From assembly GCA_037013685.1 (NCBI GenBank), contig CM072885.1:29073795-29137794 (forward strand): a stretch of DNA of 64,000 nt, written 5' to 3'. Below the pieces are notes generated by a model. It made no database searches. It saw nothing but the letters and a program-made list of their open reading frames with translations, and had not been told where the DNA came from. This document shows positions 36,901-50,015 of this stretch, piece after piece. A program made the translations under genes and the position numbers. Origin of the DNA: Acridotheres tristis. Its lineage: Eukaryota; Chordata; Aves; Passeriformes; Sturnidae. How positions within the stretch are numbered: position 1 is the first letter of the stretch; each line of letters opens with the position of its first letter.

Positions 36901-39200
36901 ATATTTCTAGTTCTTACTCCTACTATTTTTTCCTAAATCTGCCTTGGTCAACTTCACTTATAATTTCTCTCAATTTTGAAATTTTCCTTCTGAAACTGAT
37001 TGGACAGCCTACCAAACAATCTATGAAGAATAAAATTTGCTTAATTGATGTGTTTGTGCAGGGCTGAATTTAATGCTCTGATCTTCAGTTCAAAGTTATA
37101 GCCTCTTAATAAATTACTTTTGCTGAAATGCCATAGTTTTGAAAAAACACTTCAAAGCACCAGACAGCCAGCTTATTTTCTAGTGATGCTCATGGGTTTC
37201 TATGGTTCTTACCAAGAACGCACAATAAAATCTTAAAAGGAAACAAAATCACAGGATTAAACCAGAAAACTGACCACTTTATATCTGTAAATTAGAAGGA
37301 ACTTATTCTAGGAAAAGACATTCATACCCTTCTTATGTCTAATGAAATATCACTAGACTTCTAATAATGTAAACTTGCTTCTTTCACTTGCATCTCACTG
37401 TTCTTCTGTCTCTAGTTATTAAACTAATGTGGTGATATTGCATCAAATGTCTCAGAAAATTTGTGATAAGACATATTCTGTAACTCTGTCATTCAGCTGC
37501 TCAGTCTGTAACACAGAACATCAGAGAAGGCATCACCTACTTCTCCCAGAAAGGTATGTTTCTTTCTTCCCAAAGAAGATATCTCTCATACCAAGTACCA
37601 AATGACTGCATGTACTTGAGCTCACTGAAAACAAATCAAACCCAAATTAACAGCTGACTTAGGTGCTATTTTGTTGTTTGTTTCTTTAATTGTTTTCAAG
37701 TGAAACCTATTGTTTTGTGGAGACCAGACCATTTATACGGATTTACTCCTAGTGAGAAACAGATTGGACAGATTGACAGTTCTGTTGCCGACAGTCACCA
37801 ATTTGTGGGCATAAAAAGTAGGGAAGGTAGTTCAGCTTGCTAAAAATTATGCTTGCTGTAATAAGTTTCTGCCAGTGGTGCAGGTTCTAACAGTTCTAGA
37901 GCTCATTTAAGTATGCTGTAATGACCATTTGAGCTCAGTGTGAAATTTCCACTGATGTCAAGACCTCTCAGAGTTGTATATTGTTTCTGTGGACTGGCAG
38001 CACTCAGACTTGATTCAAATCTACTGCCTCCCTCATCAAGAACCTTTCAGTCTTTATCAAGAAGGCAGACACAGCTATCCCCTAATGTAGTCTAAATTTT
38101 CATGTGGACAAATCCAGACTGACTTTCAGCATCCCCTGCTCTGAAAATGATAGACTCTGTCTAGATTTTCTCATTTGCAAATTAGAACTGGAGTTAGGCC
38201 TGGTGGGCAAAAGAAAAATCCTTGGTAACACCTGTAATCTGAAAGAAAAAAGAGAAGACATCTGACAGATTAGTAGAGCTAAAAAAAATACCAATGAAAT
38301 CAGATGTTCATGGACTTAAATTATGGTCTGATTCTCTACAAGAGTATTAAAATAGAAAAGGACACAATTAGGAAATTTGACCAGCAGACTGATAATTTTG
38401 TATTTAGTAAGTCAGCATGAATGCAATTTTAGGCATGAGAGACGCAGAATTAAACCCCTCATTTAAATGGAATGTAATGCACACTTATGAAACATGCAAA
38501 GAGTATTACTACAATTTAATAAACTCTGTTCCTCTGTACCTATTATAAAGTAAGCTATATACTCAGGAGAGTGAGAAAATACCAGTGGAGAAAATCTACT
38601 TGAAAAATGTACATTCCAGATCAGAGACAGTTTACAAATTAAAACAAAACAAAGAAATCAAGTAAAGGATGATGCATAAGTTAACAGTGCCTGGAGGCAG
38701 CCTTAGCTTTAATGCCAACAAATCATGCAGGTTTAATATAGTTATTCACCCCGGTGTTCAATAAAAAATGAGGTTACTGTAAGATTACCAATCATATCCT
38801 TAAAGAAACACATTCAGCAATAAGTCATATGAACTTTATACTGCAGTGTAGAGGGCAAATATATTATACATCTAAATAATGCATGTTTCTCAGGATTTGA
38901 AATTTAGCTAAACTCCAAGTTTTGAGGTAGCAGTGGAAAGGTACTGTCAGTGAATTGAATTAGGAATTAGTATATAATAGAACAGGATAGTCATGTGTAT
39001 GTCACTATATTAGGAAAGTTATGACATGAATTCACTGAAATTGGTCACATTATCTTAAATATTTTGGAATAAAACATTTTTACACAAAATGATCATTTAT
39101 TTTCTAGTAAAACGATTTTGGGTTTTTTTTAAGATTCACCTTTTTATAAGGTGAAAAATGAATAAAGATGGCATAGTGAAGAATTAAGAGAGAAAAAAGA
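33948..39200. other. AT-rich DNA without recognised gene
   Basis: About 5 kb, strongly AT-rich, with no recognisable exon, RNA gene or transposon. A run of 12-13 A occurs near 36499-36511. Frames up to 108 codons (34865-35191, minus) have no recognised relatives. Confidence 0.6.
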
Positions 39201-39392
39201 GGAAGGAAGGAAGGAAGGAAGGAAGGAAGGAAGGAAGGAAGGAAGGAAGGAAGGAAGGAAGGAAGGAAGGAAGGAAGGAAGGAAGGAAGGAAGGAAGGAA
39301 GGAAGGAAGGAAGGAAGGAAGGAAGGAAGGAAGGAAGGAAGGAAGGAAGGAAGGAAGGAAGGAAGGAAGGAAGGAAGGAAGGAAGGAAGGAA
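39201..39392. repeat. Perfect GGAA tetranucleotide microsatellite, 48 copies
   Basis: 192 bp of uninterrupted GGAA on the plus strand. Perfection over this length implies recent expansion and probable length polymorphism. The 4-bp unit is not a multiple of three, so the minus strand reads as Pro-Ser-Phe-Leu repeats in all three frames (39104-39409, 39144-39434, 39184-39522). These are artefacts. GGAA is the core of ETS-family binding sites. Confidence 0.98.
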
Positions 39393-42300
39393 AAAGCAGA
39401 AAACTCCACTTAGCAACCTTAAATATTTCTGCATGTTTAGGAGGAAAATAAAAGCTCAAAAAAACCATTAATGCATAAATTTTAGCTCTCCTTTCCCACA
39501 TAAAATGCACTCCCACTCCCAAACTCAGATTTTCTCTAGAATTTCATGGTTAAATATTTCCTAAAGAACAGCATTTTGGAATGAAAATTTTTTTTAAAAT
39601 TTGGTAATTTCCAAAAGCCTTTGCAGTAGAAAAAATTGTTCATTGCCATTATTAGTGATAGTTCTGTTGTTACTTTTGTTATTCCAACTAGTGTATATTA
39701 TAATATTCATGAAAACCTCTTCTTTCTGGCAAAAGTCTTAGCCTTAAACAGATGATCTTTATATTTTTAATCATGTAATCACTTTCCTTGGTATTCTAAG
39801 ATGTGTGTATATTCAATTGCTTTAGGAAGTGAAAGAGAAATAACAAAATGGAAAATACTATTCCTAAACTATCCTTCTTGTCCAAACAGTATGAATTTAA
39901 AGATCAAAGTGAACGAATAACTCTTAATAATTAAAGATAACAATCTTCACAATTATTCACACAAATGACTGATTTTATTTTAATATTTCAGCAGTATGCA
40001 CTTTCTTGTGACAGATGAAAAATTGAATTTTAGGTGGTAAAATGAGGGAAAGGACAGGTAAGAAATAATTTCTTGGTTTTACTTTTGCCTTTATGTAAAA
40101 ATCTGCCAAGTGGTTCCTTGCTGGGGCAGAGTCAGGACCAGCTGTAACTAGCCCATCCATTCCTTCAGAGGAAAAAGCCACGTGTGTTTCCTTTTTACTG
40201 CTAAAGGCTGCTTTTCCCATGGCCAAGCAGGGAAGCAGACTGAAGCCAAGGTACCTCCTAGTCACTGGTAATACAGTGAAATTATACTAATAACTTGAGA
40301 TGGGCTTTTGAAAAGTCCCGCCTCTTACAACATGCAGCTTTTGGAAGCTTGTGGGATGGATCCCACCTCTGACACATGTCCACCTTACAATGAAAGCACA
40401 GGAACAGGTGGGACATGGGACCGACAGACTGCCTTTCATGTAATGATTCTTTCAGTATTAAATACAGAAGCATTCTTAGCAGCAAAAAACAGAATAAATG
40501 GGAAGTGGCCTGGCCATATAGTATAGAAAACATGAAAGGTATCACAACACAGAAATTACACCAACCACATGTTACAGATTTCTGCTAGTTTTGCCTAAAT
40601 GAAGCTAAAATTCTTGTTTGCGTTGAGACTTTCCTTGGAAATGGGAACTGAGAGTGTTTCCATCAGTCAGCATTACTTATACCATGAAGATGTACACTTT
40701 CTTGGAAGAACCCACAGATGACTAAACCACACAGAGCTGAAGTTTGGGCAATTTTGGCTGGTCTCCAGCTTCCTGAATAAATAAATAACCAATTAGGCTA
40801 TTACATAAAAAGCAGACACCTGAAAATTTTTTGGGTATCCTTGATTCTTTAGATTGCATAAGACACACTGAGAGCTCATTTATCAGATCAAAATTCTTAG
40901 GGGACTTCAGCAAAAAAACTACTTTGGCAAGATTAATCTAATCTATTTTATATGTCTACAGTGCAGACAGCCACTTGGGCACATCAAGGCTGTGGTTCAT
41001 CTTCTGATACAGACATTGAAAACAGACCAGTTGAATACTGCAGCAGAAATACCTATTTCTTCCCATTGATTCTGAAGAGATTAGAAAATCTGTCTCTTTA
41101 TAAAGCATTCTTTCCACTGGTTTGCACAGACATAGATGTCTGAATATTAGAGACATCTAAACTTAGAGGACATGAATTTTATCCCTACTTTGACCATGAT
41201 CAGACAAGAGTCAAGTCCTGAGTTGCTCAGAATTTGAGCCCCTGGTTTCAGGCACTTTGATAAACAGTTTGAAAGGCCTTTTGCTTTTTAAAACAGATGA
41301 AGTACCCAGCTAGCAAACTGAAGTACCTCTAGGATTAGGCAACAGCAAGTATGGTTTTCAGATCATCATTCAGGCCTTCGAAAAATGAAACTTTCTCCTT
41401 TCAGAATGCAAACCTTTATGACACTAGCCTTTGGATTCACATTTTCATGTAAATTAGATTTTTCTTTGTTTAGAAGATATTTCTAAACATCAGTAGTAGA
41501 CTCTCCACTCGCCTCTCTGGCAGATTTGTCAACATTTGGGTAATGTATTTAGCAACTGCCAGTTTACTTACCTCTGAATGTACTTCTATTACAAGCAGCC
41601 CAAAATATGCATTTCTTTTTCAAAAAAGACCTAGAAAGAATCTTGACTAAGAAGATTGCAATAGGCCAACTAGTGATTTTTCTACCACATCCCTTTCACA
41701 GCAGTCAGAATGAACTGGTGCTGTTATCTACAGCTCATAGGCAGAGCCTGCTAGAGGTCAATTTATGATTTAATTTGGAAAAGACAACTACGTCCTCTGT
41801 TATTTTCATAGCTGAAAACAGATATGAAAAGATCAAAAGACAGGAATAGATGTAACTCCAACTGATATTAGATTCTAAAGAGGCACATTGCAGTTTTGCT
41901 TTTATATGCAGATAATACAAGTAAGGCAAATCATTCATACTCTAACATCCTGCATATAATTGACTGTGCTTTTGTATCTTGTTTCCTTACTAATTTTCAT
42001 TGTCTTGCATTTCAGGCTGTTCTGAATGCATCTCATGAGACTTAAATAGATGATACTGAGTTATGCTCATACATTGACATTCTTTCTCATTGCCAGACAC
42101 AAGGTTGTATTAGCTTATTTCTGTTCTGAAAGACACAAAATACATCGCTTAGATTCTCACTGAGCTTGTAGCACCATGAATTCCCCCTGCCAGAACTTCT
42201 GCCCACATTTGATATCCCTGCTCTATCACAGCTTTCCAGACAGTATGATTGAATTCAAGTGTAAAACATCTTCCACAACTGAGTCCCAAAACACCAGCTG

Positions 42301-45300
42301 CTTCCTCATAGGCTACAGACTGCAAGATTGCTGTCTGCTCCTTCTTTTAAAATACACTGGTTTGTGATGATCAGCTTCTAAAATTATTCCTTCTCAAGTT
42401 ATTTGATCAATGTTATGTCTTACAGTCTGCACTCTGGTGTTTGAGTAGAAGACCCTTTCCTCCTTCCAAATTAAAATTTCTGTCATCAAGGAGCATTTTA
42501 TTTTAAACAGGGGATAATTAAAAGCTTAGAATTAGCACTACCTAACGACACTAAGCTAAACCCCTCTGGTTTATTTGTTCATTAAACCATTAGTGTCTTA
42601 TTCCTCAAGAGTAAAATAGAACATTTTCTGTAACTAAAGGGTGTAGTCATTAATAAAAGTAAGGATCAGCTCCTTGTGCTGGTGACCCTGAAAGCAGCAT
42701 TTCATAAATAGAAAGCAAAATCAGCTACTGGGAAGTAGTGATGTTTTTGAAGGGATTGCCTCAATTACGTTACATTACCTCAATTACAAGTTTCATGGTA
42801 TACAAGTGATTCTGAATTACTATGTAGGTATACCACATGACTGTTATGTTAATAATCCTACAGTCAGATTCAGAAAGTGCTGTGGAAAGACAGTGCAAAG
42901 CAATAGAATTTAACTATTGAGGGCATCATGCAGATCCATTCACACAGAGGACTGGGCTCTATGTGTGTGCAATGTCTGAATTATATCAGGCAGCTTTTTG
43001 AAAAAGTTGTGGGTTCACTGTCTTTTGGATTAGTGGATGTGGGAGCAGGTTGTTTATTTCAGTTTTTCGCATTATTTTCAAGCTCTGTTGCACAATTTCT
43101 GAGTGTGTTTCAGAAACTATTTCATCTTGCTTCTTTTGTCCTCGTTTAAAGCTAAGATAGTGAGGGGTTTTTCTCTATTTAGTAAAATAGCTAAGTACAA
43201 CTAGAAGCAAAAGCTCTCAAAGACTTTGATAAGAAAAGATAAGCACACACAGATGAGGTACTAACAAACATTATATAATGGCCTGGCTTTAATCGCTGTG
43301 GTGTCTGTTTTATTTTAAGGCCTCATATTTCTGTTTCATGCGTCCCTATGTAACAACTGAGTTGAGGGTTATCCTGGGTTTCAATGCCTGCTTTTTATTC
43401 AAATCTTAAGATAAAATTTTGCACTAAAACCAGCAGAACCCTTTGTTACCTTTGACTTAGTTAATATTTGCTGCAAATTAGACTTTTGTTTGAAGACTTT
43501 GGCCAGCTCTACTGATTTTGGATACCTTTTAGATCCAGACTCTTTAAGTGATTGGGCATCTGTGTATCTGAGCATCCTCTGAAACATGTGCTAGTCCCCT
43601 CCACTGCAGTTAAGTGGAGATTGTCTGCTCAAAGTCTCAGCAATCTTGAGGGAAAACTCAGAGAAAATAAAAATAATTCTGCTGATGAAGTACATTTCAA
43701 AGATGAGCTGAATGAATCTGTACCCCTAATGACTTGCTTAAGATCTGAACTGCATTAGTGTATACATCAATGCAATCAGGGAAAACAGGTAAATATTTGA
43801 CAACAAAACTTTTAAAAAGTGATGGTGAAAAAAATACTCAAATTGTATTATTGGCATAAGGAATAATAAAACAGCCAATAATTATGACACATAAAACATT
43901 TCCCATTATTTAAATTGTTATTATGTGCCTCAGTTACACTGAACAGTCTCTTTCTGTGCAGTTGAGCTAGCTGAAAACTGTGGATGTGCTTTATGTTAAA
44001 CATAATAGTAAAAGAGTCAATCAAGGTAGCAGAATAAAAAAGAAAGTTAATACTTTGGACTAATTTCCTTTTTTTTAATTTATTTTCTTTTTAATTCATG
44101 CATGGGTAGATGTGCATTATCTGTTGAGATTTCATATTTTTCTCTATTATAGCAAAGCTGCTTGCCTTGATAATTACACATATTTGGAAAATTACTAATA
44201 ATTTTCTTATGAAAGCAAAATCATTCTAAATTCCTACTGTGTTTCTCAGACTTTTTTTCTTAGAATCATCGTGTATTCTTTTCAAATTCTCCTGCTTCTC
44301 ACATACTAGAAACTATGCATTTCAATGACTGGGCAAGTTGGAGTTTCAAAAACAAATTAGAGCTCAGAGCAGGGCATAGAGAGGATGGGTCATGCAGTGC
44401 ATGTACACATCTGACTGCGTTATTAATTGATCCTAATTCTTCTTTACTGATCAGCTCTTCAACCAAATACCTTTTTATCCCAAAGGAAACAAACAAACAA
44501 ACAATCCCCCAAACCCCCAAAAATAACAGAACAGAGAAATAAAGCAAACTGGTTTCCTTGTGAAATAGAATTGGCTACTTAATATAATTTCACATTTAAT
44601 CGTATGCTAATAAAGTGAGTTTCACAGTAATAAGCCCGGTTTTGATATCTTTTTAAAATAGAAATATTTTGATTGTTTCAAATGAGAGCATGCACTGTGG
44701 AAGTACTATAGATACTGAAGCAAAGAGTTCTTTTGTATTAAAGAAACCATTTTTAACACTCAAGTCTGCTAAAAATAGTGTAAAATGCTTTACCACTGTC
44801 ACCAGAATAAACAAATTAAGTGAAGAGCAACATTGTCCCCTAGTGGTCAAAGAATATTTTATGCCATATAAAGCGAAGGTTGATACCTGCATTGAAATAG
44901 TGTTGTGAATTTACAGAGAACAATACACTCCCCAGAAAATATGGATTGTACTAAAATCTCACCGTATTAAAAAGTGCTGGTTTTATCAAGAAACTGATTT
45001 CGTTTTAATAGCAAGTAGATTATTCAAATGGCACAGGAATTTAATTTCACCTAGCTTAGTCCTCAAACAGAAAAGCTATTTGTATGATGATCAAGCTGAA
45101 TAATATATTTTTTTAATATGTATGTATATATATATACATGCACACAAACGTGTATACATAAGATGGAGTGAATTTGCAGGAAAAAGTCTGCAAAACGATG
45201 AAGTGAGAAGGAAGGAAAACCATAGACTTTACTCAATTTGATAGAGGATGATGCATGTCAGCTTTTTTGTTTCACTTGGCAAAGGACCAGAAATTTTACA

Positions 45301-46561
45301 AGCACAGGTCTCACTGATGTGTGTCATGACATGTAAAACTGAGTAGTAACACTTGGGAGGAGTGCCCAGGAACTGTCCTCACAAAAGCGGGCACTGGTGA
45401 CTTTCATCTGTACACGCTAATTTACAGCAGAACTGGGCAAAGCTCAATAGTATTCCAAGTCTTCCTACCATCTTTCAGTGATGTGAAGTAGAAAACCTGA
45501 GAACAATCAAATCAGCTCTGCCAAGAACTTTCAAGCATTGCTGCTCACCCAGGATGTCTCAACAGAAAGACTGCCCTGACAAACTGACTGCTCAAAGACA
45601 GGACCAGCTGCTGGTCCCTGCATTGGAGACAAATGTCCTTAGGTTGCCAAGAACCCTACTAGACTGTTCAAACTAAGGTCCATTGAACTACTGTAAAAGA
45701 AAAAAAACAGACACGGAGAAGATTTCTTGTTCAATAAATTTACATTTTCTTATTAAATTGATATCTGCTTAAAAAATCCCTCACATGCCTAGTGACAAAG
45801 TTGCCAAGTTCTGAAAGCCTTTTATAATTCTACTGGGACATGTTCTCTCCTTCTATCATTAAACTTGTTCCCTTTCTTCCCCTTTCTCTGCCTTCTCAGT
45901 CTAACTAATGCTTTCTCAAAATAAATTCTTTTGAAAGAGAATAAAGAAATTAGAAACTAAGAAATCATAAGACTGGCAATATTTCCAAATTTCCAAATTT
46001 CACAGTGCACAATGCACCACTTCTTCCTACTCCCATTTTGCAGCCTCTTGTTTTATACCTAGCTAGTTTGTATTGACTTTTTTTTGAAGCTAGATCTGTA
46101 TCTTATTTTGCTTTGAATACAGGAAAGAAAAGAGTGGAGACAGCAGTCCTCACAACCCTCCTTGGGCTTCCCAATGCTTGCACCATTATAGAATAGGAAA
46201 AGGCCAGGAGGTAATTGATATTACAAGTTGTAATTGACAAGCCAGTAACATGTCTAAAAAACAAAATAAATAACGAATTTATGCAGTTTTTTTTTCTTCA
46301 ACGTAGAGATTAACTTCTTCAGCCATTAACCATAAGGCAAAAAGTTAATACATTTCCCCAGGAGGTAGTAAATGACATGTTGAGCATTCCCATGAGGAAA
46401 GTTTCATTCAGCTTTTCTACATATTGAATGAGTACACAAGACAAAAGGTTAGGATCTAAGAAATGGGCATTGCCAGCAGCTTCCAGTCCCGGAGGTGTAA
46501 CCCATAAGGAGAGTTAGATAGACGAAATCCTTTTCCTGGGTCCCATCAGACTTTGATAGTG
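39393..46561. other. AT-rich DNA without recognised gene
   Basis: About 7 kb with no recognisable exon, RNA gene or transposon. It contains a short TA/CA-rich alternating stretch near 45118-45150, a duplicated CCTCAATTAC word near 42768-42788 and several frames of 60-100 codons without relatives. Confidence 0.55.
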
Positions 46562-46598
46562 TGTGTGTGCTGGAAGGCTCAGTCTTTCAGCACACACA
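46562..46598. other. 17-bp stem hairpin with 3-base loop
   Basis: Bases 46562-46578 pair with 46582-46598 in reverse, using 15 Watson-Crick and two G-U type pairs, with loop TCA at 46579-46581. The outer part of the stem is a GT/AC run and the inner part is mixed sequence. It is too short for a standard microRNA precursor (about 22-bp arms), and pairing does not continue outward. Function unknown. Confidence 0.7.
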
Positions 46599-48297
46599 GT
46601 GTGCAGTGAAACTAGGCACAGAACCCCAAGTCTAAGCCCATGTTTTACATTGCCTGGGCTAAGGCTGGAATCGCCATGACTTCTCAGATCTAGATTTTTT
46701 TTTAAATAGCCATGCAGAAAGCTTCATGATGACATATTATGTTCTAGCAATAATCAAGGCCTCTAGGGGAAAAAAACCCCAACAAACGGTTGCGGTGTTT
46801 GTTTTGCACTGATGATGCAATTCTTTAAAGGCAGATGGGATATGTTGGGTTGGTCAGAGTGAAAGCCCTCTGCATATTGTTGTGTGCTATTGGGTACACT
46901 CTAGTGTGTATTTGGGGTTTTCTCCAAGGAAGAGATCCATATCATGTTAAATCAAATTGTGTGTGCATTTCTGAAGGCAAATACTATGGAGAGTTGATGA
47001 GAGCCTCAAGTCAAGGCTTTAAAGCCCTCATGAAGACTTGTGGAACATCAAAATTCAGTGGGAAGAGTCTGCAAGAGGTTGTAGCAGCCCAGTGGAGGCT
47101 GCAGACTTCCAATTTCATTTATGTGGCACTCAGCTCTACTGCCTTCCTTCTTCTTAGTTTTCAGTTCTAGTTTGTGTCTAGTCACCTGTAAGTAAAGTGT
47201 GCAGGAGTGGAGGCCCCTGAGATTTACCAGACAGAGCATTGTGACAGTCTGGCTTTTGCCAAAGTTTGCTGATATTTTAAAGAATTTGCATGAGGAGCTC
47301 TCCATAGCTCTCTATTATGCTATAAAGTAGGGACATTTTGAGTTAAAACTTTTTTAGCCCTTTCCTACATATTTTTCTGTCTGAGACAAATAATTTTGCA
47401 AAAACAGTAGTTTCCATTACTTAATCTAGATTCTTTCTTCTGAGTTACTCATGTTTATCACTCAATATGCTTTCTTCTGGCTTACTAGTGGTTTTTTTAA
47501 TAAAATTTATGTGGGTTTTTTTCATTTTCTAATTTCTTATATTTTTTTCTATTTTCATCCCATCACTAACTAGAATCAAAGTTCAATATTTGTAAGTTGT
47601 TTGGCTTTGCTATGGAAACAAGAAGATATTTCATTTTATGTCATAAGTTAGAACAGTTTTTAATATGCTTCTATATACATTGTACTAATACTTAAAAGTT
47701 ACTTATGAGTCTTTTCTAAAGAATTAGCAAATCTTTCCTAATAAGTGTAACTGAGTCTTTGAACGATAGTTTATTTCATTAGGTAAAGCAAATAATTCCA
47801 TTTATCTTCTCCAGAAGTGGTAGATACATGGTGAGCAGATGGGAAATAAGAATTTACAGCTAACTTCCTAATGCTAAATTAGAATTTTTAAGAAGAGCCA
47901 GCAGTTACATAATTCATATTTATGCTACATCATAAAATGAAATTCAATTTATGTAGTTTTAAATATATCCTGTAAACAGTGTTACATTGCTAACTTTTCT
48001 AAACTACACAAAAGAACACTGAAGCATACTATACTGGAAAAAAAATCCTTTTCTTACTTTCCAATAAAAAGTGTTAATTGTAAACAGCCAGCAATATTAC
48101 AGGAACGTAAATGTACCAGTAAATGTGGATTAATTTTCATACAAACTAGTAGTCCAAATGTGATCATTGTGTCATGGCTGTGAATAATTATTAGTGTCCT
48201 CTATTTCAGTGAAGGGACCACACCAACAGACCCTCTGGAGAGGAGCTGTCACGCCTGATGCCTCTTCAATCGTGACCATCACAAACCCGAGGAAACC
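46599..48297. other. AT-rich DNA without recognised gene
   Basis: The region contains a 111-codon plus-strand frame (46835-47170) with a hydrophobic N-terminal stretch (residues about 12-30) and a hydrophobic C-terminus. I recognise no family, and nothing nearby supports a gene. The rest is plain AT-rich sequence. Confidence 0.5.
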
Positions 48298-48400
48298 TTT
48301 AGCAGAGAGAGCCCAGAGGCCACTTAATCCAACCCCCTGATCATCACAGGACAGTTTCAAAATTAAATCCAACAACATAGTGAGAGCAGGTTCCTTTGGG
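48298..48400 (-). mobile_element. Probable CR1 LINE remnant
   Basis: The plus strand reads GAGGCCACTTAATCCAACCC near 48316 followed by an interrupted 'TTCAAAATTAAATCCAACAA' block near 48355. These match in order and spacing the reverse complement of a CR1 3' region ('...TCTAGTCCAACCCCCTGCTC...' and '...ACTTCAAAGTTAGATC...' as remembered). The piece is short and diverged. The overlapping minus-strand frame at 48172-48378 is not taken as a gene. Confidence 0.5.
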
Positions 48401-49852
48401 TCATATCTGGTGATGTGCTAAATAACTTCAAAGACAGGTTTCCAAGACTTTTCTAGGCAAAATAGAGGAAAGCTATATGGAAGTGAGAAAAAATTGGAAA
48501 AGACATAAAGAATAATAGATGATGGCAGAAAGAATTAATTAATACTTTGCATAAAACAAAAAGATAGTTAAAAATCTAAATTTATGCAAAGTTGAGATAG
48601 AAAAACAAACTAGACACAGTAACAGTTCAAATAGTACAAATCTTAGTATTGCCTGCTACTGAAAGTAAGAGTCTACAAGCAGAAACTTCAAGTTATTTTC
48701 AAGTCCTTCTTTGTTCTGGCTAATGTACAATTATTTGTTTACAAGACTATCTAGATACAATTAAGACTGCCATCTAAGATCAGAACATATAACTAAGGTA
48801 AACATGACCTTTTTATCATCTTTTTCACTGAAATAGTATTGTAATCTTTCACTGAGAACCTGTGCACACATATGCTTATAGATCCCTGCCTGCTTGTATT
48901 TCATGCAAGTCCTTTTACGCTTGTCCTTGTACTTGCCATTACATGAGTGCCATATAAATTTTCCCAGGCAGATGTCAGACTAATGTTTGAATTCTGCATG
49001 GCTACATTTTAGATAGAACTCTTTAATCCCTACAGAACTTTCTGAAAATGTTGCTAGCATGCTTCAGAAATAAAGAAACCTCTCTGATAGCTTTCAAATT
49101 TCTTCCAGTTTAAGAAAAATTGAGGAAAAAAAGCTGATGCATAGCAAGGAATCTTATGTTTACACTTAAATATTTTATCTTGGCAAGTTCTGACTGAAAT
49201 TAAAGGGTCATTAGCTTTTTCCTTATGAACCCAATTAAAATGTCCTAGTCTTTATTGATTTAGATAATATTAAGGATATTACTTAAACATAGTTTTGTAT
49301 TCATCACAGAGCTAATTTTAAATCTAACCAGCAATTGCATTTGTTCTTTCCCTCTAAACATTTTCTCAACTTTCCAAATTATCCATAATCCTTTATTTTG
49401 CATTCTGGAGTTTGTCTGTGGTTTGGACTCTATTAATTGTTTATAGACTATTATGTGCTCTGAGGTATATTTTTTGACTGTCTTGCAGTGAAGTGAGTAA
49501 TACTTGAAGAACCTTCCCACAGAACACCACATCTTCCCACAGTCTGAAATTCAATCATGTCTTCCTTGACAAGTTTTGGCCTTCTAGGAAATTTTCAGGG
49601 CAATTGTCAATAAATCTTAAATCCTTCTCTAAGGGTAATGGCAAAGGAGTTCAAGTCACACAATTTTCAGTCTTTTAAGAAATTATTTCTTAGACTGGTT
49701 TTGTCCTTCAGCCACAGCACTGCAAGCAGAATTTAGCATATATTCTGGCCTAAGCTTTTAGCTTTATCAAAAATGTCTTCATTCCAGCATCATTGAATCC
49801 TTCAAAAGGCTTTTTATTTAAGCCCAAACCTCAGGCTGCAAAAAACCAAGAA
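48401..49852. other. AT-rich DNA without recognised gene
   Basis: No exon, RNA gene or mobile element recognised. Plain AT-rich sequence up to the TTAGG array. Confidence 0.6.
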
Positions 49853-50015
49853 GGTTAGGTTAGGTTAGGTTAGGTTAGGTTAGGTTAGGTTAGGTTAGGT
49901 TAGGTTAGGTTAGGTTAGGTTAGGTTAGGTTAGGTTAGGTTAGGTTAGGTTAGGTTAGGTTAGGTTAGGTTAAATTAGGTTAGGTTTGCTTAGGTTAGCT
50001 TAGGTTAAGTTAGGC
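49853..50015. repeat. TTAGG pentanucleotide array, 24 perfect copies plus degenerate tail
   Basis: From 49853 to 49972 the plus strand is an uninterrupted run of GGTTA (equivalently TTAGG) units, 24 copies. To the right, up to about 50015, the units degrade (TTAAA, TTTGC, TTAGC and TTAAG variants). The left edge is abrupt. TTAGG is the arthropod telomere unit, whereas vertebrate telomeres use TTAGGG, so this is most simply an interstitial microsatellite and not a telomere relic. Confidence 0.95.

Noticed and set aside
39104..39522. Three minus-strand frames of Pro-Ser-Phe-Leu repeats
   Set aside because: All three minus-strand frames show the same motif because the GGAA unit is four bases long. 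This is a microsatellite artefact, not a repeat protein.
46835..47170. 111-codon frame with a hydrophobic N-terminus, possible small membrane protein
   Set aside because: No recognised family, no splice or promoter context, and of a length expected by chance among the many frames in the window.
49853..49972. Telomere relic or contaminating insect sequence
   Set aside because: The unit is TTAGG, not vertebrate TTAGGG, and the window has bird-type CR1 elements and LTRs, so an interstitial microsatellite is the simpler reading.
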